A stretch of DNA of 64,000 bases from Thalassospira sp. (GCF_030690045.1 NZ_JAUYHK010000001.1:62001-126000), one strand, 5' to 3'. Shown: positions 43,074 through 52,328, numbered from the stretch's first letter. Numbers and translations are program-made. The notes: a model not told the origin generated them from the letters alone.

Positions 43074-43718
43074 CTATAGCGTCACCCGTGCCTCAAGATC
43101 GCGGATATACCCCATCAGACTGGCATAGGCCGCACTGATCACCTTGAACCGTTCTTCGGATGCCTTGTCGCCGCCATTGGCGTCGGGATGGTGTTTTTTC
43201 GACAGGGCCTTGTATTTGCTTTTCAATTCGTCCTTGGAAAACGGCCAGCCCAGATCAAGGGTGGCCATTGCCTGTTGCTGTTCGTCGGGCATGCCCAGTT
43301 TTCCCGCACGGCGTGCGGCATCGGCGGTGTCGCGCTGGCTTTTGGCGCGTGCGCTTTCACCCGGCCCGTGATGGGTCTGTTCGCCGTCTTCGTTGAAAAA
43401 GCCAAAACCGTCATTGAATTTGAAATCAAACGGGCGTTTGGCAGCACGGTTGCGACCGAACCGCCATGTCGGACGTTGCCACCGGGAATCACTGCGAATC
43501 TGGTCTTCGATATCGCCTTCTTTCATGCCACTGAAATAATCCCAGGATTTGTTATATTCCCGGACATGTTCCAGACAGAACAGATAATATTCCTTCAATT
43601 TCCGGTCTTTGGGCGCACGAAATTCCCCGTGGCCTTCACAGCCCGGCCAGTCACAATCGCGCCGGGGGGGCTCGTTGTAATAAAGGGTTTTACGTTTGTT
43701 GCGTTGCGCTCTGTTCAT
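43074..43718 (-). CDS. C-terminal J-domain protein
   Basis: A 214-residue protein with a J domain at the C-terminus: 'WPFSKDELKSKYKALSKKHH' with the HPD motif in 'KKHHPDANGGDK'. The N-terminal half has a Cys/His patch 'RDCDWPGCEGHGEFRAPK' with a further Cys in 'YYLFCLEHVREYNKSW' that could bind metal. It would recruit DnaK to an unknown client. The link to cobS and bolA is a conserved alphaproteobacterial order, so the client could be part of cobalt or Fe-S metabolism, but this is speculative. Confidence 0.88.
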   Translation of the reverse strand: MNRAQRNKRKTLYYNEPPRRDCDWPGCEGHGEFRAPKDRKLKEYYLFCLEHVREYNKSWDYFSGMKEGDIEDQIRSDSRWQRPTWRFGRNRAAKRPFDFKFNDGFGFFNEDGEQTHHGPGESARAKSQRDTADAARRAGKLGMPDEQQQAMATLDLGWPFSKDELKSKYKALSKKHHPDANGGDKASEERFKVISAAYASLMGYIRDLEARVTL

Positions 43719-43873
43719 CGGGGTCTATATGTTCTGATCGATAGCCCAGCGCAACATAATACGAGTGGTTTTGCGGTGACGAAAGACTTGAAAACCGAAT
43801 TTTATCCCCCAAAACAGGTTTAACGATAAAATATCCTCTTTAATTTCTCCCAAAGATTGAAAGACATTTTTTC

Positions 43874-44161
43874 ATGCAGATTGCCCGACAGATCAACGAT
43901 ATTCTGACCGCCGAACTCGCCCCGATCCATCTTGAGATTATTGATGATTCGGCCAAACATGCCGGTCACGCCGGGGCCGATGCGCGTGGCGAATCCCATT
44001 TCAGCGTCATCATCGTTACGGAAAAATTCGACGGTCAGAACCGTGTCGACCGGCAACGCATGGTCTATGGCGCGCTGGATCAGTTATTGAAAGATCGGGT
44101 GCATGCGCTGGCGCTACGCACCCTGACTCCGGCGGAATATACCGTCCTTACGGACAAATAA
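43874..44161 (+). CDS. BolA family protein
   Basis: A 95-residue BolA-like protein. The family helix-turn pattern is seen in 'LELAPI'-like start 'ILTAELAPIHLEIIDDSA', 'HAGADARGESHFSVIIVTE' with the conserved HxxH-type patch, and 'RQRMVYGALDQLLKDRVHAL'. BolA proteins pair with monothiol glutaredoxins in Fe-S handling and stress responses. Divergent from the J-domain gene with a 155-bp shared leader. Confidence 0.9.
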   Translation: MQIARQINDILTAELAPIHLEIIDDSAKHAGHAGADARGESHFSVIIVTEKFDGQNRVDRQRMVYGALDQLLKDRVHALALRTLTPAEYTVLTDK

Positions 44162-44320
44162 CCCAAAGGTTATTCCACATCGTGAAAATCAACTTTTGAG
44201 ACCGTTATTTTTACAATTATAATATTTGAAAGGCCGCATACAGCCGCAGAAAGCCCGATGCAGCCTTGGCGGGCTGGCACAATCCCGGCCCGTTAAAATC
44301 AAAATAACGGGAGGACTTCC

Positions 44321-45574
44321 ATGAAAACGCGCCTTTTCGGGGCGGTTGTCGCCCTGTTTGCTGCCGGAACTGCGTCTGCGCAGGCCCCTGCACCCGACAA
44401 TCTTGAAAAACTGTCCAATTTCCAATCAACCGGCACCACCGAATTCAGCTTTATCGAGCAAACCGGCCCCTATGCCGACGGCATCAAAAAGACGCTGGAC
44501 CGCATCAAGATGCCCGATGGCTTTAAAATCAGCCTTTACGCCATCGTACCCGATGCCCGCCATATGGCAGTCGGTCCGCAGGGCATTGTCACCATTGTCG
44601 GCACCCGCAAGGACAAAGTGTGGTCGGTGACTGACCGCAACAAGGACCGGATCGCGGACGAGGTCAAGGATTTCGCACCATCCCTTAAATTCGCCATCCC
44701 CAACGGGCCGTGTTTTTCGCCCGATGGCATGCTTTATATCGCCGAACAAAACCGGGTCCTGACCTTCCCGGCGGCAGAATTTTTCTATGAAAGCCCCGAT
44801 GTTGCGGCGTTTAACGTCGTCAAGCAGGGCGAACTGGTTCCGCCTTCCGAAGAAAGTTACAACCACACTGCCCGGGTCTGTAAACTTGGCCCGGATGGCA
44901 AATTATATATCTCGCTGGGGCAACCCTTTAACGTTGCACCGGCCGATAAACTGGACCTGTACCGCCAGCACGGGATGGGCGGTATCATTCGTATCAACAA
45001 TGATGGCACCGGTCGCGAGGTTTATACCTATGGCGTGCGCAATTCGGTAGGTCATGATTTCCATCCTGTCACCGGCGAATTGTGGTGGACCGACAATCAG
45101 GTGGACGGCATGGGCGACGATATCCCACCCGGTGAGATCAACCGCCAAACCGCCGCCGGACAACATTTCGGCCATCCGTGGTATGGCGGTGGTGATGTCC
45201 GCACCAACGAATATGCAGGCGAAGAAATACCCTATGACATCGTCATGCCTGCGGTCGAAACCATTGCCCATGCCGCAGACCTTGGTATGACATTCTATAC
45301 TGGCAAGATGTTTCCGGCCAAATACCGCAATGCAATTTTTTCTGCCCAGCACGGCTCGTGGAACCGCACAGAACCGGTCGGCGCACGGGTAATCGTCACC
45401 TATATTGATGAAGAAGGAAACGCCACCAGCGAACCCTTTGCCGAAGGCTGGATCGATGAAAACGGCGAATATCTGGGCCGTCCGGTCGATGTGGCGCAAT
45501 TGCGCGACGGGTCGATTCTGGTATCGGATGACTTGGCGGGCGCACTGTATCGCATCTGGTATGAGGGCAATTGA
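44321..45574 (+). CDS. PQQ-dependent sugar dehydrogenase-like protein
   Basis: A 417-residue periplasmic beta-propeller of the glucose/sorbosone dehydrogenase family. Signal peptide cleaves near 'GTASAQAPAP'. Characteristic stretches are 'VYTYGVRNSVGHDFHP', 'GELWWTDNQVDGMGDDIPPG' and 'FGHPWYGGGD'. It likely oxidises an aldose or related alcohol with PQQ. GGGAGG precedes the ATG. Its stop overlaps the start of a diheme cytochrome (TGATG), so electrons probably pass straight to that cytochrome. Confidence 0.88.
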   Translation: MKTRLFGAVVALFAAGTASAQAPAPDNLEKLSNFQSTGTTEFSFIEQTGPYADGIKKTLDRIKMPDGFKISLYAIVPDARHMAVGPQGIVTIVGTRKDKVWSVTDRNKDRIADEVKDFAPSLKFAIPNGPCFSPDGMLYIAEQNRVLTFPAAEFFYESPDVAAFNVVKQGELVPPSEESYNHTARVCKLGPDGKLYISLGQPFNVAPADKLDLYRQHGMGGIIRINNDGTGREVYTYGVRNSVGHDFHPVTGELWWTDNQVDGMGDDIPPGEINRQTAAGQHFGHPWYGGGDVRTNEYAGEEIPYDIVMPAVETIAHAADLGMTFYTGKMFPAKYRNAIFSAQHGSWNRTEPVGARVIVTYIDEEGNATSEPFAEGWIDENGEYLGRPVDVAQLRDGSILVSDDLAGALYRIWYEGN

Positions 45575-46155
45575 TGCGCCTGTTCATGCTTGTTTTCCTC
45601 GGCGGGGTTTTCCTCGCCGGGGATGCCTTGCCCCAATCCCCGAATGAAGTGCGTGACGGGCGCAAGGTCGCCGGGATGTGCCGCACCTGTCATGGTTTGA
45701 ACGGGTTTTCATCAATCCCCATTGCCCCGCATATCGGCGGCGAACCGGTTGATTACATCATTAACCAACTGGAAGCCTTCCGGTCGGGGGCACGCGAACA
45801 TGAAATGATGAGCGTTGTCGCCAAGGGGTTAAGCGATGCGCAAATCCGCAACGTTGCGACATGGTACGGGCATTTTGATATCACCGCCACCCTGCCCGCC
45901 AAGGCAAAACCCGAAGACGCCCCCGAACTGTGCGTTGCCTGTCATGGTGTCACCGGGATTGCCGAAACCGATGATGCGCCCAACCTTGCCGGGGAAACCA
46001 ATATCTATATCGATACCCAGTTAAAGGCATTCCGGTCTGGCAAACGCAGTCACGACATCATGTCGGCCATTGCCGCCGATCTGACCGACACTGAAATTCG
46101 CGACATTGCCGACTGGTATGCTGCGGTCAAACTTGAAATTATAGCGCCACAATAA
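45574..46155 (+). CDS. Diheme cytochrome c
   Basis: A 193-residue periplasmic cytochrome with a signal peptide and two class I heme sites: C36-x2-C39-H40 ('CRTCHGLNGF') and C120-x2-C123-H124 ('CVACHGVTGI'). The two halves are internal repeats ('NQLEAFRSGAREHEMMS' versus 'TQLKAFRSGKRSHDIMS'), each with a Met as probable axial ligand. It is the likely electron acceptor of the sugar dehydrogenase to which it is translationally coupled. Its stop lies four bases from the end of the convergent gene. Confidence 0.92.
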   Translation: MRLFMLVFLGGVFLAGDALPQSPNEVRDGRKVAGMCRTCHGLNGFSSIPIAPHIGGEPVDYIINQLEAFRSGAREHEMMSVVAKGLSDAQIRNVATWYGHFDITATLPAKAKPEDAPELCVACHGVTGIAETDDAPNLAGETNIYIDTQLKAFRSGKRSHDIMSAIAADLTDTEIRDIADWYAAVKLEIIAPQ

Positions 46156-46159
46156 CCTG

Positions 46160-47479
46160 TCAGCTTTGCGGGCGCAAAGCAGCGGAAACATCCAGACCGA
46201 CGGTCATCGCGGCAATCACGGCACCGGTTTTATCGTCAATCACCGGCACAGTGACCTGCGATAGAAACTTGCCAGTCGAGGCATCAAAGGCGATATCGGC
46301 AATCCTGATGGCACTGGCCTTGTCGCGTGCCGTATCAGCATAGATTTTGTATTTGTCTTCGCCCGACTGGTCATAATTGCTGGTCAGGCGGTTCATCCCC
46401 AAAATCAGGCCACGCTTGTCAAAAACAAAGATTTCGGCAATGCTGCGCGACAGATCGCCATTCATGCCACGCAAAATCTCCGACAGACGGTTTTGCGCAA
46501 GTTGCCGGGCTTCGGGCAACATCTCACCTTCATCCGCCACCTGTTCCCAGCGCCGGTTGATATCGGAAATCTGTGCGTCCGTGTGTTTTGCATCCGGGGC
46601 AGTCACCATCTCGCGCACCGCGGCCACCAGATCCGGCTGTTCCGCCCATTTGCGGATCATCGCGGCTTCTTCGGCCAGAATGGCACCGCGTTCCCAGTCT
46701 TCAAGAACCATCGGCATGGTCCCGCAAGACGGAATCGCCGCATTCAGATTGCGCAGCATTTGTGGATAACGGGCAACATAATCGCGGGCAAAATACACCA
46801 CCAGCGGCGCATAACGTTCAAACCGCCGAGAAAACCCACCAATTGGCAAGCCCATTTCGATCCGGGCCTGATCAAAGGTCTGGTTGTCGATCAGGGCAAA
46901 ATCAATCCGGCGATTGCGTACCAGTGAAATCAGGGTTTCAACAGAAGGCGGGCGCACCACGTCCCCATATCCCTGCCCGGTGATCCATTCCGCCTCACTC
47001 GATCCCAAAACCGCGCCAACTGTTACCAGTTTGCCCGGTTCAGGAAACCTTCCATCAGCAATCGTGGCCTGTCCGGCTGATATCCAAACCCATTTTTCAA
47101 GCGCCAGCGGCAGACTGGGTTCAGCATGATCGTTCATGGTCGGGGAAAGTTCCGCCAGAAAAAACCCATCGGCCTGTCCATTGCGCACCATTTCACGGTT
47201 ACGCTGGCGCGGGGCAATCGCAATACCATAATCCACCCCGATGCGGTCAAAGGCACAATTCAAAACGCCAATCGAATATCCCTGCAACAGGCCGTTTTGC
47301 AAATGTTGGTAGGGCGGCTGCAAATTGGTTTGCAGCATGACAAAATCATCGTTGTTTTCCTGTGCCTGCACCCCGCCCGTAACGATCAAGATCACCACCA
47401 GCAAAACCCGTCGCCCGACAGCCATAAAGGCCGTCCGCAGTCTGGATATTTCATGGCCGGAGACCGAAAAGCGGTCCAT
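46160..47479 (-). CDS. PBP2-type plus Cache-like periplasmic protein without output domain
   Basis: A 439-residue exported protein. After an N-terminal hydrophobic signal ('VLLVVILIVTGGVQAQ') comes a type 2 periplasmic binding domain (about 45-270: 'TNLQPPYQHLQNGLLQGYSI', 'GQADGFFLAELSP', 'RIDFALIDNQTFDQARIEMG'). The C-terminal half (about 330-439: 'IAEIFVFDKRGLILGMNRLT', 'YKIYADTARDKASAIRIADI', 'VPVIDDKTGAVIAAMTVG') is Cache/PDC-like. Such domains normally precede kinase, MCP or GGDEF outputs, but none follows. ATG 47479 has AGGTG upstream; M19 (47425) is an alternative. It may be a free sensor for a partner encoded elsewhere. Confidence 0.75.
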   Translation of the reverse strand: MDRFSVSGHEISRLRTAFMAVGRRVLLVVILIVTGGVQAQENNDDFVMLQTNLQPPYQHLQNGLLQGYSIGVLNCAFDRIGVDYGIAIAPRQRNREMVRNGQADGFFLAELSPTMNDHAEPSLPLALEKWVWISAGQATIADGRFPEPGKLVTVGAVLGSSEAEWITGQGYGDVVRPPSVETLISLVRNRRIDFALIDNQTFDQARIEMGLPIGGFSRRFERYAPLVVYFARDYVARYPQMLRNLNAAIPSCGTMPMVLEDWERGAILAEEAAMIRKWAEQPDLVAAVREMVTAPDAKHTDAQISDINRRWEQVADEGEMLPEARQLAQNRLSEILRGMNGDLSRSIAEIFVFDKRGLILGMNRLTSNYDQSGEDKYKIYADTARDKASAIRIADIAFDASTGKFLSQVTVPVIDDKTGAVIAAMTVGLDVSAALRPQS

Positions 47480-47554
47480 ACATCACCTGACATTGAACGA
47501 CGGTAAGTAGAACCTGATATTGGCAACCGCACACGGCCTTACAAGGCCGGGCGT

Positions 47555-48145
47555 TTAGTCACCCGTATAGGAATCCGGGGCAATACGTTTGACCGCCGCC
47601 CCGTCACTGCGCCAACCGTGGCAGGTATTGACAAGGGGGGACCGGCGTTTGGGCTGTTCCGATGCATCATCCGGGTTTTGGGCGGCGGCCTGTTTGCGGC
47701 GGTCTTCGGCCTCGCGCGCCCGGATTGGAAAAATCGTTTGAAAGGCCGTGGTCGCCACCGGCCCCATCAATTCGGTCAGATGGGTGCAACCATAAATACC
47801 GCCAACCCGTTCGCGGATTTGCTGTTTTAGGCCGGGGCCGATTTTAAGGCCGACAAGTTTTGTATAATTCGGGGCAATTTCATCGCAGGCGTTAAAAGGC
47901 GCGTGGTCGGTGACGGCCTCGACCGCCGTAATCACCATGTCATCGCCCAGCGTGATGCGCAGCCACATCTGATGGATTGGCACCCCCGGCGGAATTTCGC
48001 CACGGTCGTTGTTTTCAAACCCATAGGTTTTGACATCAGTAATATGGCCTTCAATATCCCACAACCCATCGGCACGGCGATAGCCGGTACAGGTAATGTT
48101 TCGGGTATGAAGATGCGCACGGTCGGTCGGGGCTGACAGGGGCAT
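47555..48145 (-). CDS. DUF2889 domain-containing protein
   Basis: A 196-residue protein of the DUF2889 family, recognised from 'HTRNITCTGYRRADGLWDIE', 'VPIHQMWLRITLGDDMVI' and 'GGIYGCTHLTELMGPVATTA'. Cys residues in 'HAPFNACDEIAP' and 'GIYGCTHL' are conserved in the family. Function unknown; members often occur in regulons for fatty acid or branched-chain amino acid degradation. A 16-bp palindrome sits directly upstream of its ribosome-binding site, consistent with such control. Confidence 0.88.
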   Translation of the reverse strand: MPLSAPTDRAHLHTRNITCTGYRRADGLWDIEGHITDVKTYGFENNDRGEIPPGVPIHQMWLRITLGDDMVITAVEAVTDHAPFNACDEIAPNYTKLVGLKIGPGLKQQIRERVGGIYGCTHLTELMGPVATTAFQTIFPIRAREAEDRRKQAAAQNPDDASEQPKRRSPLVNTCHGWRSDGAAVKRIAPDSYTGD

Positions 48146-48155
48146 GATTCTCTCC

Positions 48156-48171
48156 TTTACGTAAACGTAAA
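48156..48171. promoter_or_regulatory. Operator-like palindrome upstream of DUF2889 gene
   Basis: TTTACGTAAACGTAAA is a 7-2-7 perfect inverted repeat (TTTACGT and ACGTAAA) ending 11 bp before the start codon, just 5' of the GGAGA ribosome-binding site. It resembles sites I recall for LiuR or other regulators of acyl-CoA and branched-chain amino acid catabolism in Proteobacteria; the exact regulator is inference. Confidence 0.55.
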
Positions 48172-48208
48172 GCCGGAACCGCTTGTCCTGTCAACTCCCA
48201 AGGTCCAA

Positions 48209-48658
48209 TCAGGCGACGCCGTAATCTGAACCAAAGATGAATTTTTCGCGTTCCCGCAGGTCTTCTTCCAACTGCGCCTTGACCACGGCAAACAGGTCGC
48301 GAATCGACACCATGCCAATCACCCGGTCATTTTCCACAACCGGCAAATGGCGATACCGCCGTGCGCTCATCAGTTCCAGGGCATTGCGCGCCGTATCGGT
48401 CGGGGCCAAAGTATCGGGGCTTTTGGTCATGACTTCCTGAAGCGCGGTTTTCGTCGGATCACGATGTTTGCCAACCACCCGGTTGACTAGGTCGCGTTCG
48501 GTGAAAATCCCGGCAAGACGGGCATCTTCGTCCAGAATAATGACCGCGCCAATCTTGCGTTCACACATCAGGGCAACGGCATCGGCGACGGTGTCGGTCG
48601 GGATCAGTGTCGCAAGGGATTGCTCTTTAACGACGCCCGGAACGATTTTTATATCCAT
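48209..48658 (-). CDS. CBS domain pair protein
   Basis: A 149-residue protein made of two CBS domains ('PTDTVADAVALMCERKIGAV' and 'PTDTARNALELMSARRYRHL'), each followed by the usual 'GIFTERDLVNRV' / 'GMVSIRDLFAVV' strand-helix. Adenosine-nucleotide binding is likely. The helical C-terminal tail is charged ('AQLEEDLREREKF'). ATG 48658 follows GAGAGAGAA; 13 upstream codons are open but Asn-rich and unlikely. Standalone cytosolic regulator of unknown partner. Confidence 0.9.
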   Translation of the reverse strand: MDIKIVPGVVKEQSLATLIPTDTVADAVALMCERKIGAVIILDEDARLAGIFTERDLVNRVVGKHRDPTKTALQEVMTKSPDTLAPTDTARNALELMSARRYRHLPVVENDRVIGMVSIRDLFAVVKAQLEEDLREREKFIFGSDYGVA

Positions 48659-48791
48659 GTTCTCTCTCTGCGGATCGTTGTTGTTATTGCGGGGCAATGG
48701 CCTGCCCCACCCAAACCTTAATCGGAATCTTACCGCAAAAGTAGAATGAAGACGACCATATAACGCGATGGCAGAAAAATAGCCCTGCCAG

Positions 48792-50072
48792 TCAGGCCGT
48801 CACCGTACCATCAACCGGTTGATCGCCAACCTGCCGCATCTTGATCCGCGTTACCTGATTACGCACCCGTCGCAACACTTCAAATTCCATACCGTGAAAG
48901 CGAAATTGCTGCCCGACATCGGGAATACGGCGCGCTTCATATAACAGCAAACCGGCAATGGTCGCGGCTTCTTCGTCCGGCAGACGCCAGCCAAACCGGC
49001 GATTAAGATCGCGAATGGTGACATCGCCGCGCACAATGACCGACCCGTCAGCCTGCGGCTGAACGCCCACGACTTCGACATCGGTTTCATCGGCAATATC
49101 GCCGACGATTTCTTCCAGAATGTCTTCCAGCGACACCACACCTTCAAACACGCCATATTCATCGACAACAATTGCAAAATGTTCGTGGCGTTCCTTGAAG
49201 GCCTTCAACTGATCGGCCAGCGTCGTGGAATCGGGGATGAACCAAGGGGGTGATGCCAGTTCCAGAACTTCCTGCGCATTTTGTGGCCGCGCACCGCGCA
49301 CCACCGCCTTTAACAATTCGCGGGCGTGCAACACCCCGACAATATTGTCGGGGTCTTTTTCATAAATCGGAATTCGGGTGTGAGGGCTGCCCATCACGGT
49401 TTCAAGGATTTCATCGACCGGTTTGGTCACATCAATCATCTGCACCTTGCGCCGATGCACCATGATTTCCCAAACCCCGACATCTTCAAGATCCAGAATA
49501 CCGTGCAACATAGCGCGTTCGGCATGATGGTCGCCAACCACCACATCATCGGCATGCAGCTCAATCGCACCGCGCAATTCGCGTTCGCTATCCATACCCG
49601 GCCCGGCCCCCCCGCCAAACAGACGAAAGGTCGCCCGAACGATCACCTGAATGGTTTCGGTGATCGGGGCGAAAATAACGACAAGAATCCGCATCGGAGC
49701 GGCCACCCGCAGGGCCAGACTGTCGGCATTCTGCAAGGCATAGGTTTTGGGCATGATTTCCGAAAAAATCAGAACCAGTGCCGTCATCGCTGCCGTGGCA
49801 TAAACCACGCCATTTTCACCAAACAGCGTAATCATCAACGATGTCGCCAGCGCCGAGGCCAGAATATTGACCAGATTATTGCCCAGCAAAATCGCGCCGA
49901 TTACCCGTTCCTGACGTTCCCGCAGGCGGTTGACGATCCCGGCACGCTGATCTCCGTCCTGCTCCTTGTGATGCATCACAGAACGCGATGCCGCCGTTAA
50001 CGCCGTTTCCGAACCGGAAAAAAACGCCGACAGCATCAGCAGGAAAAAAATCACGATGATCGTGATCGTCAT
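48792..50072 (-). CDS. HlyC/CorC (CNNM) family transporter
   Basis: A 426-residue protein with the standard order: DUF21 membrane domain (about 1-180: 'FFLLMLSAFFSGSETALTAA', 'LLGNNLVNILASALATSL', 'VLIFSEIMPKTYAL'), a CBS pair ('MVHRRKVQMIDVTKPVDEIL', 'FAIVVDEYGVFEGVVSLEDI') and a C-terminal CorC_HlyC domain. Members export or exchange Mg2+ or Co2+. It lies 50 bp downstream of aroB on the same strand, an order seen in many Alphaproteobacteria. Confidence 0.93.
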   Translation of the reverse strand: MTITIIVIFFLLMLSAFFSGSETALTAASRSVMHHKEQDGDQRAGIVNRLRERQERVIGAILLGNNLVNILASALATSLMITLFGENGVVYATAAMTALVLIFSEIMPKTYALQNADSLALRVAAPMRILVVIFAPITETIQVIVRATFRLFGGGAGPGMDSERELRGAIELHADDVVVGDHHAERAMLHGILDLEDVGVWEIMVHRRKVQMIDVTKPVDEILETVMGSPHTRIPIYEKDPDNIVGVLHARELLKAVVRGARPQNAQEVLELASPPWFIPDSTTLADQLKAFKERHEHFAIVVDEYGVFEGVVSLEDILEEIVGDIADETDVEVVGVQPQADGSVIVRGDVTIRDLNRRFGWRLPDEEAATIAGLLLYEARRIPDVGQQFRFHGMEFEVLRRVRNQVTRIKMRQVGDQPVDGTVTA

Positions 50073-50122
50073 TCAGGGATCCTCGTCAAAAAATAAATCA
50101 CTATCAGTCTGTTTTACGTCAT

Positions 50123-51238
50123 TTAACCGTGGCAGGAACGCATCAGGGCGGCACGCATTTTTTCCACATCCATCGCGCGCGATGTAAATGCCTTGCCAAT
50201 CCCGCGTGTCATCACAAACACCAGTTGCCCGTCCTGCACTTTCTTATCATGCGCCATATGGCCGATCAGACGGTCGATATCCCAGTGCATACCACTGATT
50301 TCCTTTGCCATAACCGGCAGGCCCACCGCCCGCAAATGCCGCACGATGCGGTCCTTGTCACCCGCCGGGGCCATACCCATCGCCGCACAGACATCATGCG
50401 CAATCACCATGCCGATTGCCACCGCCTCACCATGCAATAACCGGCCGCCATAACCGCATTCTGCCTCGAAGGCATGACCAAAGGTATGACCAAGATTAAG
50501 CAGGGCACGCTTGCCCGATTCGCGTTCATCCTGCGACACGATACGCGCCTTGGCGGCACAGCTGCGTACAATTGCCTCGCGGCGTTCAGGCCCATCATGA
50601 TCCAGAATTTGAGTAGCATGAATTTCCAGCCAGTCAAAAAAATCCGGATCGTCAATCAGGCCATATTTGGCAACTTCGGCATAACCCGCCAGCAATTCCC
50701 GGCGCGGCAGGGTATCAAGCACCGCACTATCGGCCAGCACCAGCCGCGGCTGATGAAATGCCCCGATCAGGTTTTTGCCCGATTTTGAATTGATCCCGGT
50801 CTTGCCGCCGACCGAACTGTCCACCTGTGACAGCAAAGTGGTCGGGATTTGCACGAAATCGAGCCCGCGCAACGCCACCGCCGCAACGAACCCGGCCAGA
50901 TCGCCCACCACCCCGCCGCCCAGTGCAACAATCAGGGTGGACCGTTCGATACCTGCGGCCAGAATGTTTTCAAGGATATCTTCAAACTGCGCCATGCTTT
51001 TGGATGTTTCGCCCGATGGCACGGCAACTGTACGATGGACAATCCCAGCCCTGTCCAGCGACGCGGCGACAGTTCCCAGATGCAGGGCTGCCACCGCCGC
51101 ATCGGTGATGATCACCACCCCGGCCGGTTTGACAAACGGCGCAATAAAACCGGCGGCATCGGCCAGAATATTGCTGCCAACCACGATGTCATAACTGCGG
51201 GGGCCAAGTTCGACGCGAAGGGTTTCGGGCGTATTCAC
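50123..51238 (-). CDS. aroB: 3-dehydroquinate synthase
   Basis: A 371-residue AroB. NAD-binding and active-site stretches include 'LIVALGGGVVGDLAGFVA', 'QIPTTLLSQVDSSVGGKTG' and the metal-ligand His in 'LLNLGHTFGHAFEAECGYG'. It converts DAHP to 3-dehydroquinate, step two of the shikimate pathway. The start is GTG 51238, overlapping the aroK stop (GTGA). aroK and aroB are thus translationally coupled, the usual order. Confidence 0.96.
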   Translation of the reverse strand: MNTPETLRVELGPRSYDIVVGSNILADAAGFIAPFVKPAGVVIITDAAVAALHLGTVAASLDRAGIVHRTVAVPSGETSKSMAQFEDILENILAAGIERSTLIVALGGGVVGDLAGFVAAVALRGLDFVQIPTTLLSQVDSSVGGKTGINSKSGKNLIGAFHQPRLVLADSAVLDTLPRRELLAGYAEVAKYGLIDDPDFFDWLEIHATQILDHDGPERREAIVRSCAAKARIVSQDERESGKRALLNLGHTFGHAFEAECGYGGRLLHGEAVAIGMVIAHDVCAAMGMAPAGDKDRIVRHLRAVGLPVMAKEISGMHWDIDRLIGHMAHDKKVQDGQLVFVMTRGIGKAFTSRAMDVEKMRAALMRSCHG

Positions 51239-51855
51239 CGTGGGGAATTCCTGTGTTCTGCATGGGATCGCGGTTGGGGAACAGATTGCGCAATGGTATT
51301 CAGGACCGCATTCAGGGTTTCTTCCTGCGACGAGTCATCACAATCAAAAATAATGTCGGCCTGGGCATAGACCGGGTAACGCTGTTCGATCAGCCCGGCC
51401 ATGATCTGACGGGGGTCACCACTGTTCAGCAAGGGCCGGTGCGACCGACCGGCGGTGCGTTGCAACAACAAATCCAGATCGGCGCGCAGCCAGACCGACA
51501 CCCCTTTTTCAAGGATCAGCGACCGCGTGGCCGGACGAATAAAAGCCCCGCCCCCGGTCGCCAACACCAGTTGTCCGTCATCCAGCAACCTGTGAATGAC
51601 GCGCTCTTCGCCATCGCGAAACGCTTCTTCGCCATAAAGCCTGAAGATGTCACCGATGCTACAGCCTGCCGCTTCTTCAATTTCGCGGTCGGCATCGACA
51701 AAAGGCAAATCCAGCACCTTGGCCGCCATCCGGCCAATGCAGCTTTTGCCGGCCCCCATCAGACCAATAAAAACCATTGGCTTGCCATTCAGTCGGGCGC
51801 GCACTCTGGCGATCACATCTTCATGCGAAACCGAATCGGTTTTGTTGGTTTCCAT
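51235..51855 (-). CDS. aroK: Shikimate kinase
   Basis: A 206-residue shikimate kinase. Walker A 'FIGLMGAGKSCIGRMAAKVL', shikimate-site 'PFVDADREIEEAAG' and 'LATGGGAFIRPATRSL', and lid 'RTAGRSHRPLL' are all present. It phosphorylates shikimate using ATP. ATG 51855 is chosen; the frame continues upstream with an alternative ATG at 51882. The N-terminal 25 residues before the P-loop are longer than in E. coli AroK, as in other Alphaproteobacteria. Confidence 0.95.
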   Translation of the reverse strand: METNKTDSVSHEDVIARVRARLNGKPMVFIGLMGAGKSCIGRMAAKVLDLPFVDADREIEEAAGCSIGDIFRLYGEEAFRDGEERVIHRLLDDGQLVLATGGGAFIRPATRSLILEKGVSVWLRADLDLLLQRTAGRSHRPLLNSGDPRQIMAGLIEQRYPVYAQADIIFDCDDSSQEETLNAVLNTIAQSVPQPRSHAEHRNSPR

Positions 51856-52190
51856 GAACGGTTTGCAGTCCTGTTTCAGCATGTCGTGAGGGTCAAACAA
51901 CCCATATCTGTGCGTTGCACTGTTGTTCAATTCTTTAGGCCACGCTTGCCTCGAACGCAAGTAAACCACATCGCAAAATCATCAATTGTCGTCATTTTGG
52001 GGCCGGACCTTAACAACTTATCCGTATTTATAGGGCAATCTGGGCCTGCACACGTTACGGTCAATTTTGCCAATACCGTCTGGACTGCCTTGGTTCTGAC
52101 GAATTAGGATGGCAGTTCAAGCGTAACAAAGTGCAGGGTTCTGACCCTGAAAAAACAAATTGAACATCACGAGCAAAGCGGTTCACATCC
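51856..52190. other. Divergent leader between aroK and the 52191 gene
   Basis: About 335 bp holding the promoters of the aroKB and plus-strand transcripts. Moderately AT-rich around 51970-52070. I see no convincing repeat, RNA or gene. Confidence 0.4.
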
Positions 52191-52328
52191 ATGAGATTTC
52201 TGTCACGCCTCATTCTGTTCCTTGTTCTCGCCACGATTGTTGGCGGCGCTGTTTTTCTGATTGCATGGGACATACCGGCCCCGACATCGCAAATCGAAGA
52301 AATCATTCCCAATTCGAGGTTCAACTGA
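52191..52328 (+). CDS. Small membrane protein (45 aa) upstream of the secreted protein gene
   Basis: The frame encodes a basic start ('MRFLSRL'), one transmembrane helix (about residues 7-26) and a short Pro/Glu tail ending 'NSRFN'. Its stop (52326-52328) is one base from the ATG of the next gene, so the two are probably co-translated. No strong Shine-Dalgarno is visible. It resembles a one-TM anchor peptide; family unknown. Confidence 0.6.
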   Translation: MRFLSRLILFLVLATIVGGAVFLIAWDIPAPTSQIEEIIPNSRFN

